A DNA stretch of 64,000 bases, taken from assembly GCA_023421395.1 (NCBI GenBank), contig JAEZTL010000009.1, positions 57,212-121,211 of the forward strand, in the 5' to 3' direction. The translations under genes were made by a program, and so were the position numbers. This DNA comes from Bacillota bacterium (lineage in GTDB: Bacteria > Bacillota > Clostridia > Christensenellales > Aristaeellaceae). Position 1 is the first letter of the stretch. The number at the start of each line of letters is the position of its first letter. The notes beneath the pieces are model-generated. The model saw only the letters and a program-made list of their open reading frames with translations. It did not search any database and had not been told where the DNA came from. This document shows, in pieces, positions 1 to 9,682 of this stretch.

Positions 1-1769
1 TCGCCGCACATCCAGCCGTTGATGAACGAACTGATCTGCGCGTCGCCGATCCAGAACGCCTGCTCGTAGGTCGGGCAGTCGGTGAAGGTGTCCTCCACAC
101 ACAGTTCATGGGTGTGGCGGCACATGTCGTAAACCTGGTTCAGCAGATAATCGTCTGAGCGGAACGCACCGATCGCCGCGCTGGCACGGACGAGGCTCTG
201 AAGCCCGAACTTCTGAAGGAGCACCGGCTTTTCCGGGTTTTTGACCATGACCAGCGCATAGCGCATGCCGATCCTCGCGAAGCCCCGGTAGCGCTGCCAA
301 CCCTGGGCGCAGGTGTAGTACATGCCGTTGTTGAGGCCGATCGTGTAGTCGATCTCCCCTTCGAACATGTTCTCGAAGCCGTACAGGTAGACCTGGTCGC
401 CCGCTTGCGCCTTGAGCGCGAACTCGAAGCTTCCCGCATAGATATCGCCGAAGTCGAGGATCAGGCACTGGACCCCGTCGCCCGACGCATCCAGCGTCAC
501 GCAGGCATCGTTGTCCCACAGGATTGCCGACAGGCGGCCGTCGACCGGGCGCTCCCGCAAGGGCCTCAGGTTCCGGGCCAGCGACAAAAGGTACTGGTCA
601 TACCAGGTATAGCGCTCGGGCACGGAACGGAACATCGCCTCAAAGCGGCCGAGGGACTCCAGCGAACCGCAGGAAAAAATCCGGTCGTGCTCCGGTGTAT
701 TCTCCTCCACGCGGTTGTACTCGTCAAGTCCGCCGTATACCTTGTGGTAGCCGTCCGGCTCGGAATGAATGACCTGCGTAGGTCCGATCACGAAAAACGG
801 CTCATCCGTCCGCCCGCGGTAATCCTCAAAACCCAATTTGAAGGGGAAAATAAACTCCATGTGGGCATACAGGTCGTCAAATTTTCCGGAGACCTGCATC
901 AGGAAGAGGTTCTTTCCCGCCTTGAGGGAGACCTCTATGTCCCGATGCTGATTGTCGACCGGGTAAAGCGTTTCGCCAATCCGGAAGTCGCCGATAATGC
1001 CGTTCCAGGTGCGGTTGGGAAAGGCAATCCGCCCGTTTGCGGCCTCCGGAGCGGTGACGACCGTGGCGATGAAGCCTGTGAATATGGTTTCGTCGGCGTC
1101 CCTGCGGTCTCCGAAGAACGCGGTGCGCGTGTTGATGGTCACCTGCTGGCAGCCGTTTTCCGCAAGGAACGCCCGGCAGACGCGCACGGGTTTCCTGTAC
1201 TCGCGGTCCCAGGCGTTGATGGGCGACCGGGTGAGCGGTCCCCATTCGTCGGAAATGGGCGCGGCGGGGGACCAGGCGCTGCTGGCGGCGGGGTTTTCGA
1301 TCCAGTTCTGCGAAAACCGCCCCGCATCGTAGCTGTCGGTAAAGCCCAGGTTGACGTTGCGCTTGGGCCGGAAGGATTGATGCCCGTCGTCCCGGCGGCA
1401 GCGGACGGCTTCGTCCGACCGGAAGAGGGTTTCGCCGTCCGCGGCGAGTTCAAAGCACAGCCCGCCGAGGGAGGCGATGGTCTGGTAAGTGGACCAGCCG
1501 TAGCTCCAGACGGATACCGCGAGCAGGTTTGCGCCGCTTTTCAGCTTTGAAGAGACGTCGATCTCATCATAAAACCAGTGCTCGCGGACGCTGCGCGCGG
1601 GGCCGCGCGCGATCTCCTCGCCGTTCAGGTACGCCACGTACCGTGTGTCCGCGGAGATTTTCAGAAGCGCCTGACCGGGGATGTCCGAAATCTCAAAGGC
1701 GCGCGTGAAGCACGCGCGCTCATTTTCAAGGAATGGGTCGTCTTTGAGCCAGATCCATTGTCCGTTCAT
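1..1769 (-). CDS. Alpha-L-rhamnosidase, GH78-like (3' end outside window)
   Basis: About 589 N-terminal residues read without a stop from ATG 1769 and run off the window edge. The visible part starts with beta-rich accessory domains (NGQWIWLKD, then NGEEIARGPARS, a pattern of bacterial rhamnosidase N-terminal domains) and reaches the start of the catalytic (alpha/alpha)6 barrel at TDCPTYEQAFWIGDAQ, which fits the GH78 D-C-P-x-x-E-x-x-x-W-x-G-D signature. The family releases terminal L-rhamnose from glycans or glycosides. I see no signal peptide, so it probably acts in the cytoplasm on imported oligosaccharides. The start was chosen for GGGGGAA six bases upstream (1776-1782). An in-frame ATG at 1805 overlaps the stop of the upstream gene (TAATG) and is the alternative. 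It is the last visible gene of a leftward operon. The family call is good; the exact substrate is open. Confidence 0.8.
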   Translation of the reverse strand, partial: MNGQWIWLKDDPFLENERACFTRAFEISDIPGQALLKISADTRYVAYLNGEEIARGPARSVREHWFYDEIDVSSKLKSGANLLAVSVWSYGWSTYQTIASLGGLCFELAADGETLFRSDEAVRCRRDDGHQSFRPKRNVNLGFTDSYDAGRFSQNWIENPAASSAWSPAAPISDEWGPLTRSPINAWDREYRKPVRVCRAFLAENGCQQVTINTRTAFFGDRRDADETIFTGFIATVVTAPEAANGRIAFPNRTWNGIIGDFRIGETLYPVDNQHRDIEVSLKAGKNLFLMQVSGKFDDLYAHMEFIFPFKLGFEDYRGRTDEPFFVIGPTQVIHSEPDGYHKVYGGLDEYNRVEENTPEHDRIFSCGSLESLGRFEAMFRSVPERYTWYDQYLLSLARNLRPLRERPVDGRLSAILWDNDACVTLDASGDGVQCLILDFGDIYAGSFEFALKAQAGDQVYLYGFENMFEGEIDYTIGLNNGMYYTCAQGWQRYRGFARIGMRYALVMVKNPEKPVLLQKFGLQSLVRASAAIGAFRSDDYLLNQVYDMCRHTHELCVEDTFTDCPTYEQAFWIGDAQISSFINGWMCG

Positions 1770-1804
1770 GGCCGATTCCCCCAACGCATCAGTTTCCAGA
1801 ACCA

Positions 1805-3046
1805 TTATATCCGATGGGCCTCTTCCATGGCAATCTGCGCCCAGCGCCATAGACGCTTCGGGTCATTCCGAACCGTCGAGATGTCCTTTAATATCATTTC
1901 CAGCGGGCGGTGATGGCGCTTCGCCGCGGCGATGGTCCTTCGGAGGTCCGACCGCACCGCGTCCTCGTTGAAGGAATCGGTCGCGAGGAGGGCGGGGGAG
2001 GGCTTGTTGCTCATGATGATGCCGTCCGGCAGGCGCTCCGCGAAGCGCTCGCGGTCACTCCACGGGCTGCAGGAAATCTTGCGCACATTGGGCAGCTTAC
2101 CCACCACATCCAACCGGTCGTCCAGCCGCTCGCAGCACCCGTAATAGATGGCGCCGAACAGCGGGAAAATGCGGGACATATACTCCGCTTCGAATTCCCG
2201 CGTGATGGCGGGCGACGCGGCGGTAAAAAGCTGCGCAAGGCCAAAAGCCCACGCATCCTTCGACTGCGGCTTATCCCGGTCGCACTCGGCTCCGGGCAGG
2301 CGCGCCGAATGGGTATGGGAGCAGTGGCAGATGTTCGAGGTGATGTCGAAAAGCCCCAGGTCGTTGAGCTGTGCGACCTGGCTCAGTATGCCTTCGGTCA
2401 GTTTTTCCATCAGCGCATGCATCATCTCGGGGCGATCGATCAATTCGACATAGCAGCTTTCCACACCCATCCAGGAACTGATCACATCCCACAGCCCAAG
2501 GTGCATTGTGACGCCCCTCAGCTTCCAGGGGATGACCCCGCCAAACACCCCGATCGCTGTCTCCCGGATGGACTCGAGCATCCTTTGATCAAGCCGCAGA
2601 ACGGGTGTATGGATGCGCTCCAGATCCTCTTCCTCGTTGATCTGGTTTTTGAAGTGCCGGCTGGCGACCTCGCTGGATTTCTGAAGCCTGAGAACGTCCG
2701 TATCGGCATCAATGCCCCAGCCTGTGCTCAAAACCGGCGCGGGCAGAACCACATAAGGGTCATACACCCGGTCCACCGGCATGTGGTTCCACTGGTAGAT
2801 CGCCTGCCTCAGCCACAGCTCGACTTCGCGCCAGTAAGGATCCGAAACCTTCGCGTCCAGCGAGCCGTCCACGTCTATTTCGTTCCAGCAAACCTGATCG
2901 ATGAGCACCAAAGGTCTCGTTTCGGTTTCCAAGTCGTTGTGGGCGATCCAGAGCTTCTTTTTTTCGTCCTGTTCTGGTTGAAACGCAATTTGCGCGTATT
3001 CGCGGGCGAGAGAGCGGATCAAATCGATTTCTTCGCGGTTCAGCAT
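1805..3046 (-). CDS. Uroporphyrinogen decarboxylase (URO-D) superfamily protein
   Basis: 413 residues. The C-terminal half has the URO-D/MtaA-type barrel pattern (IYYGCCERLDDRLDVVGKLP, then SCSPWSDRERFAERL). Members of this superfamily either decarboxylate uroporphyrinogen III or act as methyltransferases that move methyl groups between corrinoid proteins and thiols. This clade is often found beside glycan genes and has no settled reaction. A true HemE is unlikely, because the protein is longer and sits between a mannosidase and a rhamnosidase. The start has GGAGG five bases upstream. The mannosidase gene ends 29 bp before it, and its own stop overlaps a possible start of the rhamnosidase. 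A second URO-D-like gene opens the same operon. Confidence 0.7.
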   Translation of the reverse strand: MLNREEIDLIRSLAREYAQIAFQPEQDEKKKLWIAHNDLETETRPLVLIDQVCWNEIDVDGSLDAKVSDPYWREVELWLRQAIYQWNHMPVDRVYDPYVVLPAPVLSTGWGIDADTDVLRLQKSSEVASRHFKNQINEEEDLERIHTPVLRLDQRMLESIRETAIGVFGGVIPWKLRGVTMHLGLWDVISSWMGVESCYVELIDRPEMMHALMEKLTEGILSQVAQLNDLGLFDITSNICHCSHTHSARLPGAECDRDKPQSKDAWAFGLAQLFTAASPAITREFEAEYMSRIFPLFGAIYYGCCERLDDRLDVVGKLPNVRKISCSPWSDRERFAERLPDGIIMSNKPSPALLATDSFNEDAVRSDLRRTIAAAKRHHRPLEMILKDISTVRNDPKRLWRWAQIAMEEAHRI

Positions 3047-3075
3047 GCAAACCTCCGTCTATTGCTGTCAGGCGT

Positions 3076-6000
3076 TTATTTTTGGGTATGAACGCGGAGT
3101 GTCGCGATCTCGTAGGGGCGCAGGTGCATCTCGACCACACGCCCGCTGAATGCGGCTTCCCCAACGGTTTCTTCAAGAATGTTAACCCGCTTCGCGTCTG
3201 CGACAGGCGCGTCGAGGGTGAGAAGGGCCTTCGTCCTTCGCCCGTAGCACTCGTAGGCGCGCAGGATGAAGCCGTCCCCGTCTTCGGCGTCTTTGACCGC
3301 CTCAATCATCACGTTGGGCGCGTTTACCGCCGCGAACGGTTCGAAGGAGGCATCCCCCCGGACGGATTTGACCGGCTCGTTCAGCCGGTACGCCATGGAC
3401 GGCGTGCCCGCATCGCGCCAGCCGCCCTCGTGCGGATAGAGCGAGTAGGTGAAGCGGTGAACTTCTTTGTCGGCTTCGGGGTTGGGATCGACCGCGCAGC
3501 GCAGCAGGGTCAGCGCCAGCGAGTGCTCATCCGCGGAATGGCCGTACTTGCAGTCGTTCAGCAGCGAAACGCCAAAACCATCCTCCGAGACGTCCGCCCA
3601 TTTCTGCGCGGCGACTTCAAAGCGCGCCACGTCCCAGCTGGTATTTTTGTGGGTGGCCCGCTTGAGGTTGCCAAACTGGATGTCGTAGGTCGCCTCGTTG
3701 TAGAACACGTCTACCGGGAAGTGCGCCTTGAGCAGGGTGTGGGACTCGCGCCAGTCCGCCGTCGTGTCAAAGTCGATGCGGCCGATATCCGCGTAGAATC
3801 GAATGTCCTGCCGGATGACTGACATCTGGTAGCGCCAGACCACGCGGAGCGTGGCGCGCACCGGGCCGCTTTCAACGACATCCGCCGAGAGGAGCTCGTC
3901 CACCTCCCAAAACTTTCTGGGGTAGTAGACGTTGACCTCCCAGGCATCGAACTGGTAAGGCTTGTCCTCATAGCACACCAGGCGGTTCAGCGCCTCGCCC
4001 GGGCGGCACACTTCGCGGCCGGTGGATTTCATGACGAGGCTCGTGATGCGCATGGCGGAGTCAAACTTCCCGGCAAAGAAGGGCGTGTCGAAGCCATCCC
4101 GGGAGACGGACAGGCGGGCCTTATCCGCTTCGCCGGACGAAAAGCCATAGAACCTGCCCGACATGGCGGGAAGCCCCTTCACGAAGGCAGAGCAGCCTTC
4201 CTCCGTCCGCTGGATCGGAAAGAGACGCCCATCCTCGCCCAGAAGGTGGGTCGCCCCTTCCGGCGCTTCAAAGCACGCGATGTCATCCCGGGTTTCCGAC
4301 AGGGTGTTCACCAGCGTTACGCCGTCCGTCCGCCGCCGAAGCGCCTCAACCGCCTCGCGGCACAGGCAATCCAGCGCCTCGAACGCCTTCAAATACATCG
4401 CCGTCGAATCGTCGTATACCTTTTTAATTGAGGTTCCCGGCAGGATGTCGTGGAACTGCAGGATCAGAACATTCCGCCAGATTTCGTCGAGCGCCCCGTG
4501 TGGATACGGCAGGCCCGCCTTCTCCAGTGCGACCGTCCGAAGGAGCTCCGTTTCACGCAGTTTGAATTCGATCTTGCGGTTGAAGCGCTTATTTCGGCCC
4601 ATCGATGTAAGCGTGCCGCGGTGGTACTCCAGGTACAACTCGCCCGACCACCGGGGAAGGCGCGGATCGTCCTTCACGCGTTTTTCAAGCGCCTGGAAAA
4701 ACTCCAGCGCGAAACTCTGGGCGACCGCGGGCGTTCCGGGCGCGGGCACGCCCATGCGCCGGGCATTCTCCAGCATCCACTCGGTCGGGCCGCCGCCGCC
4801 GTCACCGTAGCCGAAGCTTACAAGGTAGCGGTCATCCAGATCCTTTTGCTGAAAGCGCTGCCAGCCTCCGGCAATCTGGCTGGGCCTGAGGAGCGCGTTG
4901 TAGGTGGTGTAGTTCGGCAGGCCGTGGTCTGTGTTGTCGTCGCTGCCCTGCCGGCTGTAATCCAGCTCGCGGGAGGGCGAAAAGTGGGTCAGCACCGAGC
5001 TCCCGTCGATGCCCTTCCAAAGGAAAGTGTCGTAAGGGGTCAGGTTGAACTCCGACCAGCTGAGCTTGGTGGTCATGAAGTACTCGACGCCCGAGAGCTT
5101 CATCAGCTGTGGCAATGCGGCCGAGTAGCCGAACACATCCGGCAGCCACAGAATGCGCGAGGTGCGGCCGAATTCCTCCCGGAAGTACTTCTGCCCGTAC
5201 AGAAACTGGCGCGCCAGCGATTCTCCGGAGGTGACATTGCAGTCCGCCTCCAGCCACATGCCGCCTTCGATTTCCCAGCGGCCATCCGAGACAGCCTTTT
5301 TAATCCGGGCGAACAGTTCAGGTTCATCCTCCTTGACCATTTGGTAGAGCACCGCCTGGCTGGACATGAACTTGTATTCCGGGTACTTGTCCATCAGCTT
5401 GAGAACCGTCGAAAAGGAGCGTACTGCCTTGTGCCGCGTCTGTTCAAGATCCCACAGCCACGCCACGTCGATATGCGTATGGCCGACGCACTCGGCCACG
5501 GCACAGGGGGAAATGGACTGCCGCTTTTGATAGTACGCCTGGCCGAGGTATTCGCGGGCCGCGGCCACGGACCGGATGTAGTCCTGGTTGTGCGGATAGC
5601 GCAGGTCGAGCCGATCGATCGCGCGGGACAGGATCTCCAGCGTCGCCTCCCGGTCGCGCTCACCCTCGGGCAGCAGTACGCAACCCTGATAGGGCACCGA
5701 CAGGTCGTAGTACAGCTGAGCGGTCTCCACATCCTCGTCTTCCAGGGTCAACATCAGATTCGGCGCGGCCTCGCCCGCTGCGAGCGGTGGGCAGTACCCG
5801 TTCAGGACGACGGAGAAGCGCCTGCCGCGCACCGCCTCCGCCATGCCCAGATCCACGGCGGTGTGGTTGACGTCCAGCGCCTGTTCGACCCGCCCGTCGA
5901 CGCGCGCCTCAAACTGGGGGTTTGTCGCGTCCCACAATCCCTCGCGCCCGGTAATCGCGCGCAACAGAACGCGCCCGGCAAAGTCTTTCGGCACCTCGAC

Positions 6001-6183
6001 CTCGAAACGGAAATCCTGCCAAGGCTCGGGAACGCCCCATTCTCCGCCATTTTCGAACGTCCGCCACGCACCGGCTTTGGGTGCGGTTTCAATGTCCGCG
6101 ACAGAGACTTTCCGGGCCGCTCTGAAACGCGCAAGCTCGCTGAGCGTCTTTTCCACGCGCTGCCCCAACAGATTCATGATCAT
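3076..6183 (-). CDS. Alpha-mannosidase, glycoside hydrolase family 38
   Basis: 1035 residues, the usual length for bacterial GH38. An N-terminal accessory region (about 1-225) precedes the catalytic barrel. HTHID at about 235-239 gives the zinc-binding His and Asp, and LPDVFGYSAALPQ at about 347-359 gives the predicted nucleophile Asp349. The C-terminal beta-sandwich domains follow. The enzyme removes alpha-mannose from N-glycan or mannan fragments. There is no signal peptide, so it is predicted to be cytoplasmic, which fits the oligosaccharide importer across the divergent promoter region. The ATG overlaps the stop of the upstream URO-D-like gene by 4 bp (ATGA), which suggests translational coupling. 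An in-frame Met two codons later is possible. Confidence 0.92.
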   Translation of the reverse strand: MIMNLLGQRVEKTLSELARFRAARKVSVADIETAPKAGAWRTFENGGEWGVPEPWQDFRFEVEVPKDFAGRVLLRAITGREGLWDATNPQFEARVDGRVEQALDVNHTAVDLGMAEAVRGRRFSVVLNGYCPPLAAGEAAPNLMLTLEDEDVETAQLYYDLSVPYQGCVLLPEGERDREATLEILSRAIDRLDLRYPHNQDYIRSVAAAREYLGQAYYQKRQSISPCAVAECVGHTHIDVAWLWDLEQTRHKAVRSFSTVLKLMDKYPEYKFMSSQAVLYQMVKEDEPELFARIKKAVSDGRWEIEGGMWLEADCNVTSGESLARQFLYGQKYFREEFGRTSRILWLPDVFGYSAALPQLMKLSGVEYFMTTKLSWSEFNLTPYDTFLWKGIDGSSVLTHFSPSRELDYSRQGSDDNTDHGLPNYTTYNALLRPSQIAGGWQRFQQKDLDDRYLVSFGYGDGGGGPTEWMLENARRMGVPAPGTPAVAQSFALEFFQALEKRVKDDPRLPRWSGELYLEYHRGTLTSMGRNKRFNRKIEFKLRETELLRTVALEKAGLPYPHGALDEIWRNVLILQFHDILPGTSIKKVYDDSTAMYLKAFEALDCLCREAVEALRRRTDGVTLVNTLSETRDDIACFEAPEGATHLLGEDGRLFPIQRTEEGCSAFVKGLPAMSGRFYGFSSGEADKARLSVSRDGFDTPFFAGKFDSAMRITSLVMKSTGREVCRPGEALNRLVCYEDKPYQFDAWEVNVYYPRKFWEVDELLSADVVESGPVRATLRVVWRYQMSVIRQDIRFYADIGRIDFDTTADWRESHTLLKAHFPVDVFYNEATYDIQFGNLKRATHKNTSWDVARFEVAAQKWADVSEDGFGVSLLNDCKYGHSADEHSLALTLLRCAVDPNPEADKEVHRFTYSLYPHEGGWRDAGTPSMAYRLNEPVKSVRGDASFEPFAAVNAPNVMIEAVKDAEDGDGFILRAYECYGRRTKALLTLDAPVADAKRVNILEETVGEAAFSGRVVEMHLRPYEIATLRVHTQK

Positions 6184-7220
6184 GGCTTACCCTCCATCGC
6201 CTCTAAGCTGGTCCCGGCCGCCGCAAGGCTCGCATATTCCCGGAACAACGCAAGGAACGTCCGGTAATTTTCCAGAGAAACCGAAGGCGGCGTCTGATGG
6301 TCAACCCCCGGGATAAAGCCGCCCGAGCGCATGACCGGTAGCAGCCTTTCAAATTCCGCCCGCATGGCGCGCTCGCCTCGGGGCATGCACATCTTGTCAA
6401 AGTGACCCAGCATCAATAGGTTCGGGTAATCCGCGCGGAGACGGTTTGCGTCCACGCCCGCCTGCCGCTCCAGCGGCAGTACGCCCTCGATGCCTGCATG
6501 CTGAAGCCATGGCGCCATCTGCGTGACGTCGCCATCCGTATCCACGAACACGCGCACGCCGCGTTCCTTCAAAAGAGGCACCAGCCGCTTGTAATAGGGC
6601 AGTAAGAATTCGTCAAACAGCGCCTTGGACAGCATTGGCCCCAGGTTATAGCTCATGTCCTCCGCGAAGGTCATGAAGTCCGGCGCGAAATACGAAAACA
6701 TGGCGTCCAGCACGCGGATGTAGTAGGCCGTGAGGTCTTCGCAGATGCGGTGGAGCAGCTCCGGGTCGTCGTAAAACGCGTACAGATGGGGCTCGATGCC
6801 AAGCAGCGTCCTGGGCGCCCAGAAAAAGCCATCCAGCGTCAACCAGGTGACCGCCTCGCCGGACGCGCTCCGCTTCGCCATTTCGCGCATGCGCTTCGGG
6901 TCGGGCTGATCGGCCGGGTACAGCGTCGGCAGGATGCGCTCGTAGTCTCCGAGGCTTTTGACGATGGGCGCGCCGTGAACGGCGGGCCTGGGCGTACCGG
7001 GGGTTACGAAGGGGATCCATTCCTGCATCAGGAGATCAAGCCCCAGATGCATGCGCAACGCCTCGTCGGCGTTCAGCCCGTCGATTTCAGGGATCTCACC
7101 GAGGCCCTCTTCCTTCCACCGGGCGACCGTCAGATCCCACCAGGTCGCCCATTCGAGGATGGGCAGGCGGTCCACAGGTCGATGGTCCAACGTGCGCAAA
7201 AAGCGTTCCCTGTTTGTCAT
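6180..7220 (-). CDS. Uroporphyrinogen decarboxylase (URO-D) superfamily protein, operon lead gene
   Basis: 346 residues beginning MTNRERFLRTLDHRPVDRLP, the characteristic opening of the MtaA/URO-D-like family (RERxxxxLxxxxVDRxP). The metal-ligand region of methyltransferase members is altered here (VFVDTDGDVTQMAPWL rather than a His-x-Cys motif), so activity as a zinc-dependent methyltransferase is doubtful. An upstream extension to 7376 is open, but the ATG at 7220 has AGGAGG four to five bases away and matches the family start. It is first in the operon URO-D, GH38, URO-D, GH78. Its role in glycan use is unknown; a regulatory or sugar-modifying function would be speculation. Confidence 0.72.
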   Translation of the reverse strand: MTNRERFLRTLDHRPVDRLPILEWATWWDLTVARWKEEGLGEIPEIDGLNADEALRMHLGLDLLMQEWIPFVTPGTPRPAVHGAPIVKSLGDYERILPTLYPADQPDPKRMREMAKRSASGEAVTWLTLDGFFWAPRTLLGIEPHLYAFYDDPELLHRICEDLTAYYIRVLDAMFSYFAPDFMTFAEDMSYNLGPMLSKALFDEFLLPYYKRLVPLLKERGVRVFVDTDGDVTQMAPWLQHAGIEGVLPLERQAGVDANRLRADYPNLLMLGHFDKMCMPRGERAMRAEFERLLPVMRSGGFIPGVDHQTPPSVSLENYRTFLALFREYASLAAAGTSLEAMEGKP

Positions 7221-7258
7221 GCTGCCTCCTGATAAGGATTTGGCCGGTATAAAGCCCT

Positions 7259-7287
7259 TTGATCCCCGACCCGCCATGTGGTATAAT
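7259..7287 (+). promoter_or_regulatory. Predicted promoter of the AraC regulator
   Basis: TTGATC (7259-7264) and TATAAT (7282-7287) are separated by exactly 17 bp. The pair lies 25 bp before the regulator start, in the 91-bp divergent region between it and the leftward glycan operon. Confidence 0.65.
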
Positions 7288-7311
7288 CGACCGTAAAGTG
7301 AGGTTATCCGA

Positions 7312-8046
7312 ATGCTTCTGGAATACGGCAACACGGTCGCAGAACTGGATTGGCAGCTGGACGAAAAACTGCCCACCGGGTATTCCCGCGTGTATTACGT
7401 CCAGGAAGCGGACATCATGTACCGCGACAGCAAGACCGAGTGCGCGCTCAAGCCCAACACGCTCTACGCGCTGCCCTCGTCCATTCCGTACCGCGCGTGG
7501 CGGCGATCAGACAGGGACTTTGCGGTCACGTATCTGCACATCGACTTCTTCCCGCGGGCGGTGTCCGGCCTCGTTGAGATGCCGATTCTGCCCGGCTCCG
7601 TACTCGAAAGCTTCCTGACGTGCATCTACCGCGCGGTTGAAGAAGAGAACCGCGACCTGGTCCATTCGCTGTCCGGCTCGTTCGGGACGATCTTCGAGAA
7701 GGAGGAGAACTTCATCCGCCCGTCGGGCCAGATGACGGCCACCCTCATCTACATCGCCGCGCACCTGAACGAAGATATCTCCATCAACACGTTGAGTGCG
7801 CTCACCGCATACCATCCCCACTACTTCATCAAGCTGTTCAAGCAGGACATGGGGATGTCCCCGCACCAGTACATCCTGCGCATGCGGCTGCAGGAGGCCG
7901 CGCGCATCCTGCGCACCGGCGGAACCGTCAGCGAGGCCGCGGCCAGCGTGGGTTACGCGGACACCAGCAGCTTCGCCCGCGCGTTCAAGAGCCATTACGG
8001 CGTGCAGCCCGGCCGCTTTGCGCAGCACTCGCCGCACATCCCGTAA
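7312..8046 (+). CDS. AraC-family transcriptional regulator
   Basis: 244 residues. The N-terminal part (about 1-140) is a cupin-like sensing domain of the kind that binds sugars. The C-terminal 100 residues hold the two helix-turn-helix motifs of the family (INTLSALTAYHPHYFIKLFK and the second recognition block VSEAAASVGYADTSSFARAF). GTGAGG lies upstream of ATG 7312. It is divergent from the URO-D/mannosidase operon and upstream of the sugar importer, so it most likely activates one or both in response to a glycan-derived sugar. The family assignment is secure; the ligand is inferred only from context. Confidence 0.88.
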   Translation: MLLEYGNTVAELDWQLDEKLPTGYSRVYYVQEADIMYRDSKTECALKPNTLYALPSSIPYRAWRRSDRDFAVTYLHIDFFPRAVSGLVEMPILPGSVLESFLTCIYRAVEEENRDLVHSLSGSFGTIFEKEENFIRPSGQMTATLIYIAAHLNEDISINTLSALTAYHPHYFIKLFKQDMGMSPHQYILRMRLQEAARILRTGGTVSEAAASVGYADTSSFARAFKSHYGVQPGRFAQHSPHIP

Positions 8047-8219
8047 TCCGCAAGGCGGGGCAATCCCCAAAACAATCATACTATAGCATTTTGTATGAAA
8101 TGGCAAAAGGGCAATAATTCCTTTTCATCATGCCTGTTTTCACATTTGCCGGACAAACTGCGGCGCAATGCACAAAACGGAACTAGCATATCTGAACTTC
8201 CGCATGAATATGTTGATTA

Positions 8220-8254
8220 TTGACATTGTTGCAGTTTGCCGATTGTGTTATTAT
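8220..8254 (+). promoter_or_regulatory. Possible promoter of the sugar importer operon
   Basis: A -10-like TATTAT (8249-8254) lies 34 bp before the start codon. TTGTTG at 8226-8231 gives a 17-bp spacer. The better -35 match, TTGACA at 8220-8225, has a 23-bp spacer, which is too long. The AT-rich patch is clear but the exact boxes are not. Confidence 0.4.
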
Positions 8255-8287
8255 GTGCCTAACCTACAAATTAGGAGGTATTCACTC

Positions 8288-9526
8288 GTGAAGGGATTCA
8301 TGAAGAGATCGTTCCTGTGCATTGCCCTAGCGCTCCTGCTTATCCTGATGTCCATGCCGGCCATGGCCGAGGTTGGTGGCAAGCTGGTCATCTGGGAGCA
8401 CACTTCCCAGTTTGAGGGCGCTGGCAAAGCGGTGATCGAGGGCTTCAAGGCGAAGTACCCGAACGTGGAGGTCGACTTCCAGGTCAAGACGTCCGACCAG
8501 TACTACAACCTGCTCGCCACGGCCACCCAGGCCGGCGAGGCGCCTGACCTGTTCTGGACCAACGGCACGCTGACCACCAACATGGCCGCCTACGTGGAAC
8601 AGGGCCTTTTGATGGATCTGACGGACGTGGTGGACCTGTCCCTCTTCAGCGATTCCACGCTGAAAATTTCCAAGGTCAACGACCGCTACTGGTCCAGCCC
8701 CACCGCCGAAGTCGGCGGCCGCGCGGTGTTCTACAACAAGGACATCTTCTCCAAGCTCGGCCTTTCGATCCCCAAGACCTTTGATGAGTTCGAAGCGATG
8801 CTTCAGACCATTCAGGATGCGGGCATCATCCCGATCGCCTTCAGCGGCAGCGATCCCTGGTGCGGCCTGTTCTTCTTCGAGCCCGTGCTGGCGGGCATGA
8901 ACATCGACTACATCAAGGAGTACATGGAAGGCAAGACCGTCGCGATGAACGACCCCCGTGTGGTCGCCGCGCAGGATAAGATGGTCGAATGGGGCCAGAA
9001 GGGCTACTTTGGCGTCGGCTACACCGGCGTTGACGGCTCCGGCGCGATCCTTGCGTTCTCCAAGGGCGAGGCGGCCATGACCATCGACGGTACCTGGAAC
9101 ATCGCCACCATCTCCAAGAACAACCCGGACCTGAACTACGGCGCGTTCCAGATCCCGACGGCGGACGGCGTTGTCCCGTTCGTGGGCACCCCCTCCAACG
9201 GCTTCTCCATCAGCGCAACCACCAAGAACCCGGAAGCCGCCATCGCGTTTGAAAACTACTTCGCAAGCCTCGAGGGCCAGACCCTGTGGATCAAGGCGCT
9301 CGACTCCATCCCCTCCGTTTCCGCAATTGTATCCGAGAACCCGGTTGTCAACGACATCGCAAAGTTTGACATCATGCTGGAAAGCTGGTACAACATGCTG
9401 GTCGCCCAGGCCGCCGAAGGGGAAGCCCCGGGCCAGGTGTGGGAAGAGGATCAGACCAAGGTGTGGTCCGGCGGCCTCACCCCGCAGCAGTTGATGGACG
9501 AACTCCAGGAGCTGGAAAAGCAGTAA
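8288..9526 (+). CDS. ABC transporter extracellular solute-binding protein, family 1 (sugar)
   Basis: 412 residues. A signal peptide with a hydrophobic core ends at PAMA, followed by the mature start EVGGKLVIWEHTS, typical of family 1 (MalE/UgpB-like) binding proteins. FWTNGTL, EAAMTIDGTWN and TPSNGFSISATTKNPEAA are standard motifs of this fold. There is no lipobox cysteine. GTG 8288 was chosen because AGGAGG (8273-8278) lies nine bases upstream; ATG 8300 would also leave a usable signal peptide. The two permease genes follow. Ligand: probably an oligosaccharide released from mannose- or rhamnose-containing glycans, judging from the adjacent GH38 and GH78 genes. Confidence 0.9.
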   Translation: MKGFMKRSFLCIALALLLILMSMPAMAEVGGKLVIWEHTSQFEGAGKAVIEGFKAKYPNVEVDFQVKTSDQYYNLLATATQAGEAPDLFWTNGTLTTNMAAYVEQGLLMDLTDVVDLSLFSDSTLKISKVNDRYWSSPTAEVGGRAVFYNKDIFSKLGLSIPKTFDEFEAMLQTIQDAGIIPIAFSGSDPWCGLFFFEPVLAGMNIDYIKEYMEGKTVAMNDPRVVAAQDKMVEWGQKGYFGVGYTGVDGSGAILAFSKGEAAMTIDGTWNIATISKNNPDLNYGAFQIPTADGVVPFVGTPSNGFSISATTKNPEAAIAFENYFASLEGQTLWIKALDSIPSVSAIVSENPVVNDIAKFDIMLESWYNMLVAQAAEGEAPGQVWEEDQTKVWSGGLTPQQLMDELQELEKQ

Positions 9527-9546
9527 TCTGACCAACCGTTGATCAC

Positions 9547-9579
9547 TGCGGGAATGGCGAGGCCTTCGCCATTCCCGCA
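9547..9579 (+). terminator. Intercistronic hairpin between binding protein and permease
   Basis: A perfect 14-bp stem (9547-9560 with 9566-9579) closes a 5-base loop. No T-run follows, so it is more likely an mRNA-stabilising or processing hairpin, or a leaky attenuator, than a full terminator. Such a hairpin would keep binding-protein mRNA more abundant than permease mRNA. Confidence 0.7.
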
Positions 9580-9682
9580 ACATGTGAATGTCCTGTTGAT
9601 CCATGCCGGCGTGGGGCGCATCCGGGACGCTTCCATAAGGCCTGCAACGGGATTTTCCGCAACAAAACAGGGGGATCGGCGC

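Noticed and set aside
1910..3091. Plus-strand open frames of 393 and 605 codons over the URO-D and mannosidase genes
   Set aside because: Antisense to genes with clear catalytic motifs; no recognised homology.
8220..8254. TTGACA plus TATTAT as a standard promoter
   Set aside because: The spacer is 23 bp. Only a low-confidence promoter with TTGTTG as -35 was kept.
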